DNA of 8,989 bases from Puniceicoccales bacterium (GCA_031284845.1 JAITXH010000062.1:1-8989), one strand, 5' to 3'; counted from the first letter of the stretch, positions 1-6,427 are shown. Made by a program: numbers and translations. The notes: generated by a model from the letters alone, not told the origin.

Positions 1-53
1 ATGTCAAAACTAAAAGAGGTTATGTGCTTTCCAGAGAATTTTATACAAAAAAA

Positions 54-1310
54 TCAATATTTCACGGCAGCCATCAACTCAATTTGGTGAATGCCATAGT
101 CCTCAATGCGGCTTGAGGCATTCCTGAAATACCGGTAATTAAGCCCGGCAGTCACGTATTTGTTGACGATGTGGAGGACACCACCACCCAAGGTGATGAG
201 GCGGTCAGTCCCGTTAAAGTTGTTGTTAAAGTGCTGGTTGGAATATCCACCACGGGCGTATACCTGCCAATACGGGTTCAAGCTGTAATAGGCCGTCAAA
301 TCCGCAAAGGTGTTGGTGATATTTTGTGCCTGTGCGCCCACATCGAATCTACGACCGGCAGTCAACGTGGTGCGAATCTTGGAACTGACTTGATAATCTG
401 CACTTAAAGAGAAGTTGAGGCTCGTATTGTTCCAATGCACCGTCCTGTTTGTCCCCGTGGGGCGGGCGACATAAGAGCGATCCTGATAGCCTACCCCTAT
501 GCTTCCCCGCAGGCTGAGCTTGGAAGCTATGCTGCCTCGGAATGAGAGGGCACCGTAATGGATCTGCGCATAACCGGGATCCACTATCCCCTGCCAAGCG
601 GGATTGGATGCGTTTTGGCGATCGCGCCCGCTCTTATCCAATTCCGTGTAGGTGTAGGAATAATAGAACCCGAGGGAAAATTTGTCCGTTATCGCGTAAT
701 ACCAGGAAATAGGGACGCTGTAGTTGCGGTAATCGTTGTAGTAGTAACGGAAATTCTCGAATTGCGCACCACTGAAGCGGAGGCCCAGATCAATAACACT
801 CTTTTCGGTAAGCCGATAACTGGCGTCCACAGCAGCGTCGAAATAAAACCGCTTGACCAAATCTCCGTCCTCTCTGGCCGTGTTGTCATTCTGCGCAAGT
901 TCGTAGAAATCGCCATTGGCCGTGAGCTGAAAACGACTCAACGGGTCATAGACGTAGTTGACATTGACGCTAGTGAGGTGGGAATTGAGTTCGGAGTGTT
1001 TGGTGTGGAAGTTAAAGTTTTCTTTGGCAACGATGGTAAGCCGATTCATCCGCTCCTTCCCTATCTCGATCTGGACACCGGGCGTGACCCCAAACATGAC
1101 ATCGCTCGACCCATGGCTTGACGCGTATATGTTGCTGTTATAAACGCATTTGCTCTCAAAGGTGGCGAAGGCCCACGCGTTGTCGCTGAATTCTATCAAG
1201 GGCGAAGAGGTCTCAAGCACGGTGCTAAGGTCTCCCAGCATAGGTAACGCCATGGCTCCCCCGATAAAGGGAAGAAGGGCCAGAAATTTAAAAGAAACTT
1301 TTGATTTCAT
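54..1310 (-). CDS. Outer-membrane beta-barrel protein, BBP2-like putative porin
   Basis: This 418-residue protein is probably a beta-barrel of the outer membrane. It begins with a basic and hydrophobic signal peptide (MKSKVSFKFLALLPFIGGAMA, cleavage plausible near residue 21). From about residue 47 onward it shows alternating aromatic and polar strands rich in Y, N and F. It ends in a terminal tyrosine (..AAVKY), as expected for a BAM-recognised C-terminal strand. The first strand pair has a YNSNIY segment (residues 57-62), then SSDVMFGVTPGVQIEIG. This matches the N-x-N, S-D and P-G pattern I associate with BBP2-type putative porins, which are often found near exopolysaccharide export genes. 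That family assignment is from memory, and no polysaccharide genes are visible here. The ATG at 1308-1310 is chosen because it opens the signal peptide; no Shine-Dalgarno sequence precedes it. The gene has lower GC than its neighbours. The substrate is unknown. Confidence 0.8.
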   Translation of the reverse strand: MKSKVSFKFLALLPFIGGAMALPMLGDLSTVLETSSPLIEFSDNAWAFATFESKCVYNSNIYASSHGSSDVMFGVTPGVQIEIGKERMNRLTIVAKENFNFHTKHSELNSHLTSVNVNYVYDPLSRFQLTANGDFYELAQNDNTAREDGDLVKRFYFDAAVDASYRLTEKSVIDLGLRFSGAQFENFRYYYNDYRNYSVPISWYYAITDKFSLGFYYSYTYTELDKSGRDRQNASNPAWQGIVDPGYAQIHYGALSFRGSIASKLSLRGSIGVGYQDRSYVARPTGTNRTVHWNNTSLNFSLSADYQVSSKIRTTLTAGRRFDVGAQAQNITNTFADLTAYYSLNPYWQVYARGGYSNQHFNNNFNGTDRLITLGGGVLHIVNKYVTAGLNYRYFRNASSRIEDYGIHQIELMAAVKY

Positions 1311-1474
1311 AAATGTATTGATGATGTTGTAGTTCTGGTACAGGCAAAGGAGCCGCTCGAAGTAATGTGTCCGGAAAGCTGTCGAACTTTGTAAAAAGTT
1401 TCAAGGAAAAATTTAAAAAAAAGAGCATTGACGATTTCGGCAAAGTCCTTTGGTTGTGCGCTTCTTCAATTTTA

Positions 1475-1550
<76 letters not shown>

Positions 1551-1554
1551 TTCC

Positions 1555-1590
1555 AAAGAACCGTCCTGCCGGACGGTTCTTTGCTTTTTC
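1555..1590 (+). terminator. Rho-independent terminator after tRNA-Ala
   Basis: A perfect 12-bp inverted repeat (AAAGAACCGTCC at 1555-1566 and GGACGGTTCTTT at 1571-1582) with a 4-nt TGCC loop is followed by GCTTTTT. This is a textbook intrinsic terminator for the tRNA transcript. Confidence 0.92.
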
Positions 1591-1642
1591 CGGGTTGCTG
1601 CGCAATGCCATGCTTGCCAAACGCCCCCGATGCTCTTTGCTT

Positions 1643-1647
1643 GAGGG
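1643..1647 (+). promoter_or_regulatory. Shine-Dalgarno site of the exonuclease gene
   Basis: GAGGG lies 5 nt before the ATG at 1653 but only 2 nt before the overlapping ATG at 1650, so it favours the second start. It is the only convincing Shine-Dalgarno match seen before any gene in this window. Confidence 0.55.
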
Positions 1648-1652
1648 CGATG

Positions 1653-2372
1653 ATGCAAGACGAGCAAGACGGGAGCCAGGCTGCTCCAGACAACGAGGGG
1701 ATTCGTATTTCCAAAGAAGCCATCGCCGCATTGCCGCTCGGCCAATACACCGGACGCATCGTGGTGATCGAGACACCAGAGGATGCACCCGCTGCGGTCG
1801 CCGCTCTTTGCAAGGAGCGCGTGCTTGGTTTTGACACGGAAACGAAGCCTGCATTCAAGCGTGGTGTCACCTACCTGCCCTCGCTCCTTCAGCTCGCGGG
1901 CGAACACGTCGTCTATCTTTTCCGCCTTGATGTGTGCGGCGGCATCCCCGTGCTCTTCCCCGCTCTAAGCTCCCCGGACATCCTCAAGGTCGGCGTCGCC
2001 GTGCGCGATGATGTGCGCAGCCTCAAGGAACGTGCACCATTCAAAGACGCCGGTTTCATAGAAATCAGCAACTACACGCGCCATGCCGGTATCGAAAATA
2101 CGGGGTTGCGGGCGCTCGCGGCCCATTTTCTCGGCCTGCGCATTTCCAAGGGCGCACAGACATCCAATTGGGCAAGCAAACATCTCTCCCCGCAGCAGAT
2201 CATCTACGCTGCCACTGACGCCTGGATAAGCCGGATGCTTTACCTGCATCTGGAAAAACAAGGAGCCGTGGTGCCGGGCGTGGGCGCCCTCGCCCCCGTT
2301 TTCGAAAAAGTGGAGAAGCCAGGCAGCGGGCGTGGGCGGCGTAGCGGACGCGCGCGGGGCAGGCAGGAATGA
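1653..2372 (+). CDS. DEDDy-type 3'-5' exonuclease domain protein (RNase D/WRN-exonuclease-like)
   Basis: This 239-residue protein is a stand-alone 3'-5' exonuclease domain of the DnaQ-like, DEDDy class, expected to remove nucleotides from RNA or DNA 3' ends with two metal ions. All three Exo motifs are visible. Exo I is FDTETKPAF (D61, E63), Exo II is KVGVAVRDDVRSL (D120), and Exo III is YAATDAWISRMLYLHL (Y185, D189). The central LLQLA and YTRHAGIENTGLRALAAHFLG segments also fit the RNase D/WRN fold. At about 240 residues it lacks the HRDC domains of full RNase D. It ends instead in a basic Gly/Arg tail (GRGRRSGRARGRQE) that may bind nucleic acid. The reading frame is open back into the tRNA, so upstream ATGs at 1506 and 1605 are discounted. 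The substrate cannot be told from sequence, and no clear promoter lies between the tRNA terminator and the start. Confidence 0.88.
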   Translation: MQDEQDGSQAAPDNEGIRISKEAIAALPLGQYTGRIVVIETPEDAPAAVAALCKERVLGFDTETKPAFKRGVTYLPSLLQLAGEHVVYLFRLDVCGGIPVLFPALSSPDILKVGVAVRDDVRSLKERAPFKDAGFIEISNYTRHAGIENTGLRALAAHFLGLRISKGAQTSNWASKHLSPQQIIYAATDAWISRMLYLHLEKQGAVVPGVGALAPVFEKVEKPGSGRGRRSGRARGRQE

Positions 2373-2438
2373 GGATCTCAGGCGGCCTAACTCCCTGGTA
2401 AAAACAGCCGGGGGTTTGCAAAAGAGAGCATTCCCTCA

Positions 2439-3629
2439 TCACGCCACAAAGCGGGTAAATGTCCGCTTCCCGGCCTGTATCACGACAGGTGCCGCCGGGC
2501 GTGACAACTTCGCCGTAGGGTCGCCCGCCTTTTCGTCGTTCACGCGCACCGCGCCCTGTTCCACGAGGCGGCGGATTTCCTTTTTGCTAGGGAAGAGACC
2601 GGTCGCGGCAAGCACATCCACCAGCGCAACCTCGTTTCCACCGGGAAATAATTTCTCCCAGGAAAATTCCGGCATGTCGTCGCGCACTTCGCGCCGCGAG
2701 AACACCTTCTCAAATTGTTCCCGCTCATGGGCAGCAGCGGCTGCGCCGTGGAAACGCGCCACAAGCTCCGAGGCCAGGCGCTTCTTCGCCTCCATCGGGT
2801 GCAGCTTTTGCCGCGCCGCAATTTCTTCCTCAGGCAACTCCAGCAAAAACCGGCAATAGACCCATATCGTCGCATCGGGAATAGACATTACACGCCCGAA
2901 CATGTCCTTCGCGGGATGGTTGAACGCGATGTAATTATCATAGCTCTTTGACATCTTGCGCTCCCCGTCAAGGCCAACGAGCAACGGCATGGCGAGGACA
3001 CCTTGCTCAGGCTGCCCGGCGTCTTTCTGGAGTTGGCGCCCGACGAGCATGTTGAATATCTGGTCGCTGCCTCCCAACTCGACATCTGATTGCAGCATCA
3101 CCGAATCGTGCCCCTGCAACAATGGGTAAAGAAACTCGATAAGCGAGATGGGCGTCTTGGAAGCATACCGCTTGGCAAAATCATCGCGTTCCAACATGCG
3201 TGCAACCGTCATCTGCCGGCTAAGCGTGAGCGCGTCCAGAAAGCTCATTCCGCCGAACCACTCACTGTTGCGGCGCACTTCCGTTTTTTGCGGATCGAGC
3301 ACCTTGTAAGCCTGGTTGAGATAGGTCTTCGCATTCTCATTGATCTCTGCCTCCGTAAGAATGGGGCGCGCCGCAGAACGCCCGGACGGGTCGCCGATGC
3401 GCGTCGTGAAATCGCCGATAACGAGGATGGCCTGATGCCCGGCATCCTGGAACTGGCGCAACTTATTTAGCACGACCATGTGCCCAAATGTAAGATCGGG
3501 CCGGGTTGGGTCCACCCCGAGCTTCACACGCAGGCGCTTACCGGCCTGAAGGCGCTCAAGTATTCCGGCTTCGCCATGGAAGATCTCCGTGCGCACCTTG
3601 AATGTTTGCAACTGTTCCTGAGGAGTCAT
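2439..3629 (-). CDS. tyrS: Tyrosyl-tRNA synthetase (type 2 TyrRS)
   Basis: This cytoplasmic class I synthetase of 396 residues charges tRNA-Tyr with tyrosine using ATP. The order of motifs fits type-2 bacterial TyrRS: DPTRPDLTFGHMVVLNKLRQF (nucleotide-binding, residues 40-60), GDFTTRIGDPSGRS (72-85), YPLLQGHDS (168-176) and ELGGSDQIFN (184-193) for tyrosine binding, then KMSKS (225-229). A C-terminal S4-like RNA-binding domain follows from about residue 325 (LVDVLAATGLFPSKKEIRRLVEQGAVRVND). The first His of the HIGH motif is replaced: TFGH at 47-50. The ATG at 3629 is chosen because the further upstream ATG (3701) lies inside a transcription terminator hairpin and its frame crosses a 10-base homopolymer; type-2 enzymes are about 400 residues long. 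No Shine-Dalgarno sequence is visible. The gene converges with the exonuclease gene across 66 bases with no clear terminator. Confidence 0.95.
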   Translation of the reverse strand: MTPQEQLQTFKVRTEIFHGEAGILERLQAGKRLRVKLGVDPTRPDLTFGHMVVLNKLRQFQDAGHQAILVIGDFTTRIGDPSGRSAARPILTEAEINENAKTYLNQAYKVLDPQKTEVRRNSEWFGGMSFLDALTLSRQMTVARMLERDDFAKRYASKTPISLIEFLYPLLQGHDSVMLQSDVELGGSDQIFNMLVGRQLQKDAGQPEQGVLAMPLLVGLDGERKMSKSYDNYIAFNHPAKDMFGRVMSIPDATIWVYCRFLLELPEEEIAARQKLHPMEAKKRLASELVARFHGAAAAAHEREQFEKVFSRREVRDDMPEFSWEKLFPGGNEVALVDVLAATGLFPSKKEIRRLVEQGAVRVNDEKAGDPTAKLSRPAAPVVIQAGKRTFTRFVA

Positions 3630-3648
3630 ATCGTCGCCGGACAATGCC

Positions 3649-3658
3649 GGGGGGGGGG
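3649..3658. repeat. 10-base G/C homopolymer in the tyrS leader
   Basis: Ten G in a row on the plus strand form a C10 tract in the sense of tyrS transcription, about 20 nt before its start codon. It lies outside the coding region if tyrS starts at 3629. Tracts like this are prone to slippage and to sequencing error. Confidence 0.9.
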
Positions 3659-3676
3659 CAGAGAGGAAAGGTAAAA

Positions 3677-3715
3677 TTAAAAAAAACACCCGTCGGCGCA
3701 ATGCCGGCGGGCGTT
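3677..3715 (-). terminator. Rho-independent terminator after the small secreted protein gene
   Basis: Read on the minus strand, AACGCCCGCCGGC pairs with GCCGACGGGTGTT (one mismatch, one G-T wobble) around the 5-nt loop ATTGC. Eight T (minus strand 3686-3679) follow, including the last two bases of the stem. It lies 26 nt after the stop codon at 3741 and about 50 nt before the tyrS start, so it would end the upstream transcript or act as an attenuator for tyrS. Confidence 0.88.
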
Positions 3716-3740
3716 GTTTCGCGAGATGCGTGTCTTGCGG

Positions 3741-4175
3741 TTATTCTGCAGGCGGTGCAGGCGGCTTTTCACCGCCACGGCGGCGCTGGCCACCAGGACC
3801 AGCCCTGCCGGGACCACCACGGTCGGCACCGGGGCGGAGCAAGGCAGCATCACCGGTCTTCTTCAGAATTTCTTCCACGGAAGGATCAGCTTTGATGGCG
3901 GCAGCTTTGGTAGCGGCGACCAGTTTTTTTTGTGCTTCTGTGTATGCTTTTTGCGCGGCGACTACTTCGTCGCTTTCGCGGGCCTTTTTGAGCGCGGCGA
4001 AGAGCTTGGTGCGCTCTTCCTTGGTCAGCTGGGGACCGCGGTCGCGATTTGCACCGCGGAAGCCGGAGGGAGCTGATGTAGGCGCATCACCTTCGGCAGC
4101 GTTTACTGCCAGTGGTGCAAGTGCGAGTGCAAGTGCAGCGCAGGAGAATGGAATTATGAGACGGAGCTTTTTCAT
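3741..4175 (-). CDS. Small secreted protein, charged helix plus Gly/Arg/Pro-rich tail
   Basis: I do not recognise the family of this 144-residue protein. It has a clear Sec signal peptide (MKKLRLIIPFSCAALALALA.., likely cleavage around residues 26-27 at VNAA/EG). The mature protein has a short flexible stretch, then a highly charged Lys/Ala/Glu helix at about residues 49-106 (LTKEERTKLFAALKKARESD.., AQKAYTEAQKKLVAATKAAA). It ends in a low-complexity Gly/Arg/Pro tail at 114-144. The LT-x-EE opening and periplasmic helix loosely recall Spy/CpxP-like chaperones, but the LTxxQ motifs are not convincing, so this is only a suggestion. The ATG at 4175 is chosen because it opens the signal peptide; upstream in-frame codons extend to 4271 but give no plausible N-terminus. 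The gene lies between hpt and tyrS and is closed by its own terminator. Confidence 0.8.
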   Translation of the reverse strand: MKKLRLIIPFSCAALALALAPLAVNAAEGDAPTSAPSGFRGANRDRGPQLTKEERTKLFAALKKARESDEVVAAQKAYTEAQKKLVAATKAAAIKADPSVEEILKKTGDAALLRPGADRGGPGRAGPGGQRRRGGEKPPAPPAE

Positions 4176-4421
4176 GACTATTTTTTTTGGTTTTGAATGT
4201 TCGGCGTTGTTGCCGATGGGGTCAAACCCCGCACCTGCACATGGGTTACAAGGCTGCAAAAAATTTATCAAACTTCACATCCATTCCGGTTTATTGTGAA
4301 TCGGAATGGGTCGTTTAACTCTTTAAATTGCACGCTTATTGCATGCCAGCCGTGCCAGCGTTTTACTCTTGGCGCGACCCCATCCCCTCCAGCACATCCC
4401 ATGCGAATATGCGGATTGGGA
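4176..4421. other. Intergenic/leader region between hpt and the secreted-protein gene
   Basis: This 246-base non-coding stretch follows the hpt stop codon on the minus strand. It holds three inverted repeats: CCATTCCG/CGGAATGG at 4281-4309, the small hairpin GGGGT-CAA-ACCCC at 4218-4230, and a long-range pair GATGGGGTC (4215-4223) with GACCCCATC (4376-4384). None is followed by a T-run in the minus direction, so I see no hpt terminator. I cannot assign a confident promoter for the secreted-protein gene, though one must lie here unless it is co-transcribed with hpt. Confidence 0.5.
4281..4309. repeat. Inverted repeat CCATTCCG-N13-CGGAATGG
   Basis: Perfect 8-bp arms at 4281-4288 and 4302-4309 are separated by 13 AT-rich bases, about 105 nt upstream of the secreted-protein start. 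It could be an operator or an RNA hairpin. It is not a terminator, since no T-run follows on either strand. Confidence 0.4.
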
Positions 4422-5018
4422 CTAATCACCCGCCACCTGCCGGTCAGCCCTGAGCACGCCGACAAACGGCAAGTTGCGGTAACGCTCAGCGAAGTCCATG
4501 CCGTAACCTACCACGAAGGCATCGGGAATGTCGAAGCCCGTATATGCGGCCTCAAACGGCGTCTGGCGGCGCGACTTCTTGTCGAGCAACACACAAGTGC
4601 GCAGGCTCGCTGGCCGGTGTTCAAGCAGCGCGGAATGGAGTTGGCTCAAGGTGCGCCCTGTATCGAGGATATCGTCCACAATCAACACATGACGCCCGGC
4701 CAGATTCAGGTGGACCGTGCTGCGAAATTGCGGCGCTGCGCTCGGCGAAGTGCCATCCAGATAAGACGAGACACGCACCGTGTCAAAGCGCGTGCGCAGG
4801 TTGATCCGGCGCAGCAGATCCGCTGTGAATATCAGCGCCCCGTTGGCAACGCCCACCACCGTCAACTCATCCGCGTCGAGTGCAGCGTAGTCACGGGTGA
4901 TGGCCGCTCCCAGTTGGGCGACGCGCATGGCGATGTCTGCGGCGGAAAACAAGACTTCCTCCACATCGGAATGCGCGGTGGCGGCTATTTCAAAAGAATA
5001 ATCGGCTGAGGTTGGCAT
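4422..5018 (-). CDS. hpt: Hypoxanthine phosphoribosyltransferase
   Basis: This 198-residue cytoplasmic enzyme of purine salvage is expected to join hypoxanthine (and probably guanine) to PRPP, giving IMP or GMP. The PRPP-binding motif is VLIVDDILDTGRTL (residues 111-124, acidic pair D115-D116). The purine-recognition region LLDKKSRR (about 144-151) is followed by GFDIPDAFVVGYGMDFAERYRNLP (160-183), which closely resembles E. coli Hpt. The catalytic-loop Ser-Tyr is kept (SSY, 84-86). The pyrophosphate loop is unusual: where family members read LKG or LRG, this has A58-N59-G60 (GVANGALIF). The catalytic loop after SSY (LDGTSPSAAPQF) also departs from the common pattern. The ATG at 5018 gives a normal length, and no Shine-Dalgarno sequence precedes it. 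The gene is divergent from mdh across 277 bases. A relaxed or altered purine specificity is possible but untested. Confidence 0.9.
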   Translation of the reverse strand: MPTSADYSFEIAATAHSDVEEVLFSAADIAMRVAQLGAAITRDYAALDADELTVVGVANGALIFTADLLRRINLRTRFDTVRVSSYLDGTSPSAAPQFRSTVHLNLAGRHVLIVDDILDTGRTLSQLHSALLEHRPASLRTCVLLDKKSRRQTPFEAAYTGFDIPDAFVVGYGMDFAERYRNLPFVGVLRADRQVAGD

Positions 5019-5295
5019 GCAGGAGAGTTGAAATCAGAAACCGGAAATAAGAAACAAGAAATTAACATGGAAATGCAAAAGAGTTCACCCTGGGTTCCAT
5101 GCCGGGCACCGCCTGCAAGATTTCCTGCATCTGACTTGGGATATGTGAGAAGAAAATCACAACCATAAGATAACCAAAACATTGAATAAAACAGTGGAAT
5201 TCCTCGTGGAATGCGCGTGATAAGGTGGGCCATTTTTATGTTTGCACGACATCAGGAAGAAAACAGAGTCCGCACCCGACTTTATCCAGTAACAC
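5019..5295. other. Divergent hpt/mdh intergenic region
   Basis: This 277-base AT-richer spacer must contain the promoters of both hpt (leftward) and mdh (rightward). I cannot assign either with confidence, because no good -35/-10 pair with proper spacing stands out. It contains a 7-bp inverted repeat CATGGAA (5066-5072)/TTCCATG (5095-5101). It also has a tandem direct repeat GTGGAAT at 5194-5200 and 5206-5212, with a period of 12 bases, containing the palindrome GGAATTCC. No coding sequence or RNA gene is evident. Confidence 0.5.
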
Positions 5296-6297
5296 ATGGC
5301 AAACAAAAAACCTATTCGAGTAGCAGTGACCGGTGCCGCCGGCCAAATTGGCTACGCGCTCCTCTTCAGAATCGCCTCGGGTGCCGTCTTCGGACCGGAC
5401 CAACCCGTCGCCCTCAACCTCATTGAGATCGAACCCGGCTTGAAAGCTCTCGCCGGGGTCGTCATGGAGCTTGAGGATGGCGCATTCCCGCTTCTCACCG
5501 ACATCGTTCCCACGAGCGATCTCAAAACTGGCTTCAAGGATGCCAATTGGGCTTTGCTCGTCGGTTCTGTGCCGCGCAAACAAGGCATGGAGCGCAAAGA
5601 CCTGCTCGGAATCAACGGCAAGATATTCGTTGGACAAGGCAGAGCCATCGCCGAAAACGCCGCCAAAGATGTGCGCGTGCTCGTCGTCGGAAATCCGTGT
5701 AACACAAACAGCCTCATCGCACTGCGCCATGCTACAGGCCTCCCGGAAAACCGCTTCTTCGCGATGACCCGGCTCGACGAAAACCGCGCCAAAGCACAGC
5801 TCGCCGTCAAGGCCGGTGTCCATAACTCCGATGTCACCAATGTCACCATTTTCGGCAACCACTCGGCCACCCAGTATCCCGACTTCTACAACGCAAAAAT
5901 CAAAGGCAAGCCCGTCACAGAAGTCATCCAGGACGAAAGCTGGCTGAAGACCACCTTCCTCTCCACCGTGCAAAAACGCGGCGCAGCCATCATTGACGCA
6001 CGCGGCCTCTCCTCGGCGGCCTCCGCCGCCAACGCCGCGATCGACACCGTGCGCAGCCTCGTGACGCCGACTCCCGCAGGAAGCTGGTTTAGCGTAGGCG
6101 TCATCTCAAAAGGCGAATACGGCACCGAACCCGGCCTTATCACTGGCCTGCCCGTCCGCACAAAAGCCGACGGCTCCTGGGAAGTGGCAGAGGGACTGGC
6201 CTTGAACGATTTTGCAAAAGAAAAAATCGCCATCTCCGTAAAAGAGCTTGTCGAGGAACGCGACACCGCCGCCGAAGCACTCGGCGCCAAACTCTAA
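5296..6297 (+). CDS. mdh: NAD-dependent malate dehydrogenase (cytosolic-type)
   Basis: This 333-residue enzyme interconverts malate and oxaloacetate in the TCA cycle. It belongs to the cytosolic-type malate dehydrogenase group, not the lactate-dehydrogenase-like one. The Rossmann nucleotide-binding motif is VAVTGAAGQIGYALLF (residues 9-24). The acidic residue ending strand beta-2 (E44 in NLIEIEP) indicates NAD rather than NADP. The mobile substrate loop is VPRKQGMERKDLL with arginines 94 and 100. NPCNTNSLIA (133-142), TRLDENRAK with R159 and D161, and catalytic H189 in IFGNHSATQ complete the active site. Length is normal for the family. The ATG at 5296 sits just before the Rossmann fold. No Shine-Dalgarno sequence is present (GTAACACATG). 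A near-perfect terminator follows, so it is probably monocistronic. Confidence 0.97.
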   Translation: MANKKPIRVAVTGAAGQIGYALLFRIASGAVFGPDQPVALNLIEIEPGLKALAGVVMELEDGAFPLLTDIVPTSDLKTGFKDANWALLVGSVPRKQGMERKDLLGINGKIFVGQGRAIAENAAKDVRVLVVGNPCNTNSLIALRHATGLPENRFFAMTRLDENRAKAQLAVKAGVHNSDVTNVTIFGNHSATQYPDFYNAKIKGKPVTEVIQDESWLKTTFLSTVQKRGAAIIDARGLSSAASAANAAIDTVRSLVTPTPAGSWFSVGVISKGEYGTEPGLITGLPVRTKADGSWEVAEGLALNDFAKEKIAISVKELVEERDTAAEALGAKL

Positions 6298-6318
6298 AGC
6301 GGCATTTCCAGCCACCTC

Positions 6319-6355
6319 AAAAAAACGTCCCCGGATTCACGGGGACGTTTTTTTT
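6319..6355 (+). terminator. Rho-independent terminator after mdh
   Basis: A stem of CGTCCCCG (6326-6333) and CGGGGACG (6340-6347) with loop GATTCA is flanked by an A-run (6319-6325) and eight T (6348-6355). It would fold and terminate on both strands. It separates mdh from ychF. Confidence 0.95.
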
Positions 6356-6409
6356 GCCCATATCGTCCCTTAAAGACAGAAAATATATCTATTCCCTTGA
6401 CCGCACGCA

Positions 6410-6427
6410 GACACGTTTCACCGTGTC
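6410..6427. repeat. Small inverted repeat in the ychF leader
   Basis: GACACG (6410-6415) and CGTGTC (6422-6427) form a perfect 6-bp stem with loop TTTCAC. GCC and five T follow before the ychF start at 6449. It is either a weak terminator-like leader hairpin or an operator; the stem is short and chance is possible. Confidence 0.35.

Noticed and set aside
1..90. A 29-codon plus-strand ORF starting at the first base
   Set aside because: It overlaps the 3' end of the barrel gene on the other strand, has no recognisable product, and its upstream region is outside the window.
558..1121. 187-codon plus-strand ORF rich in V and I
   Set aside because: It is the antisense shadow of the outer-membrane barrel gene, with no start signal and low-complexity composition.
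1428..1456. Promoter for tRNA-Ala (TTGACG at 1428-1433 as -35)
   Set aside because: The hexamer 17 bases downstream (TGGTTG) is a poor -10 match, so I did not annotate it.
2373..2438. A shared terminator between the convergent exonuclease and tyrS genes
   Set aside because: The CTCCC/GGGGG pairing near 2390-2415 is imperfect and no proper T-run follows on either strand.
3630..3701. A tyrS N-terminal extension that looks like a signal peptide (MRRRVFFLILPF..)
   Set aside because: It would start in a terminator hairpin, cross the 10-base homopolymer and place an exported sequence on a cytoplasmic enzyme.
3630..3740. A tyrosine T-box riboswitch before tyrS
   Set aside because: There is no T-box consensus, no stem I and too little leader; only the hairpin and T-run are present.
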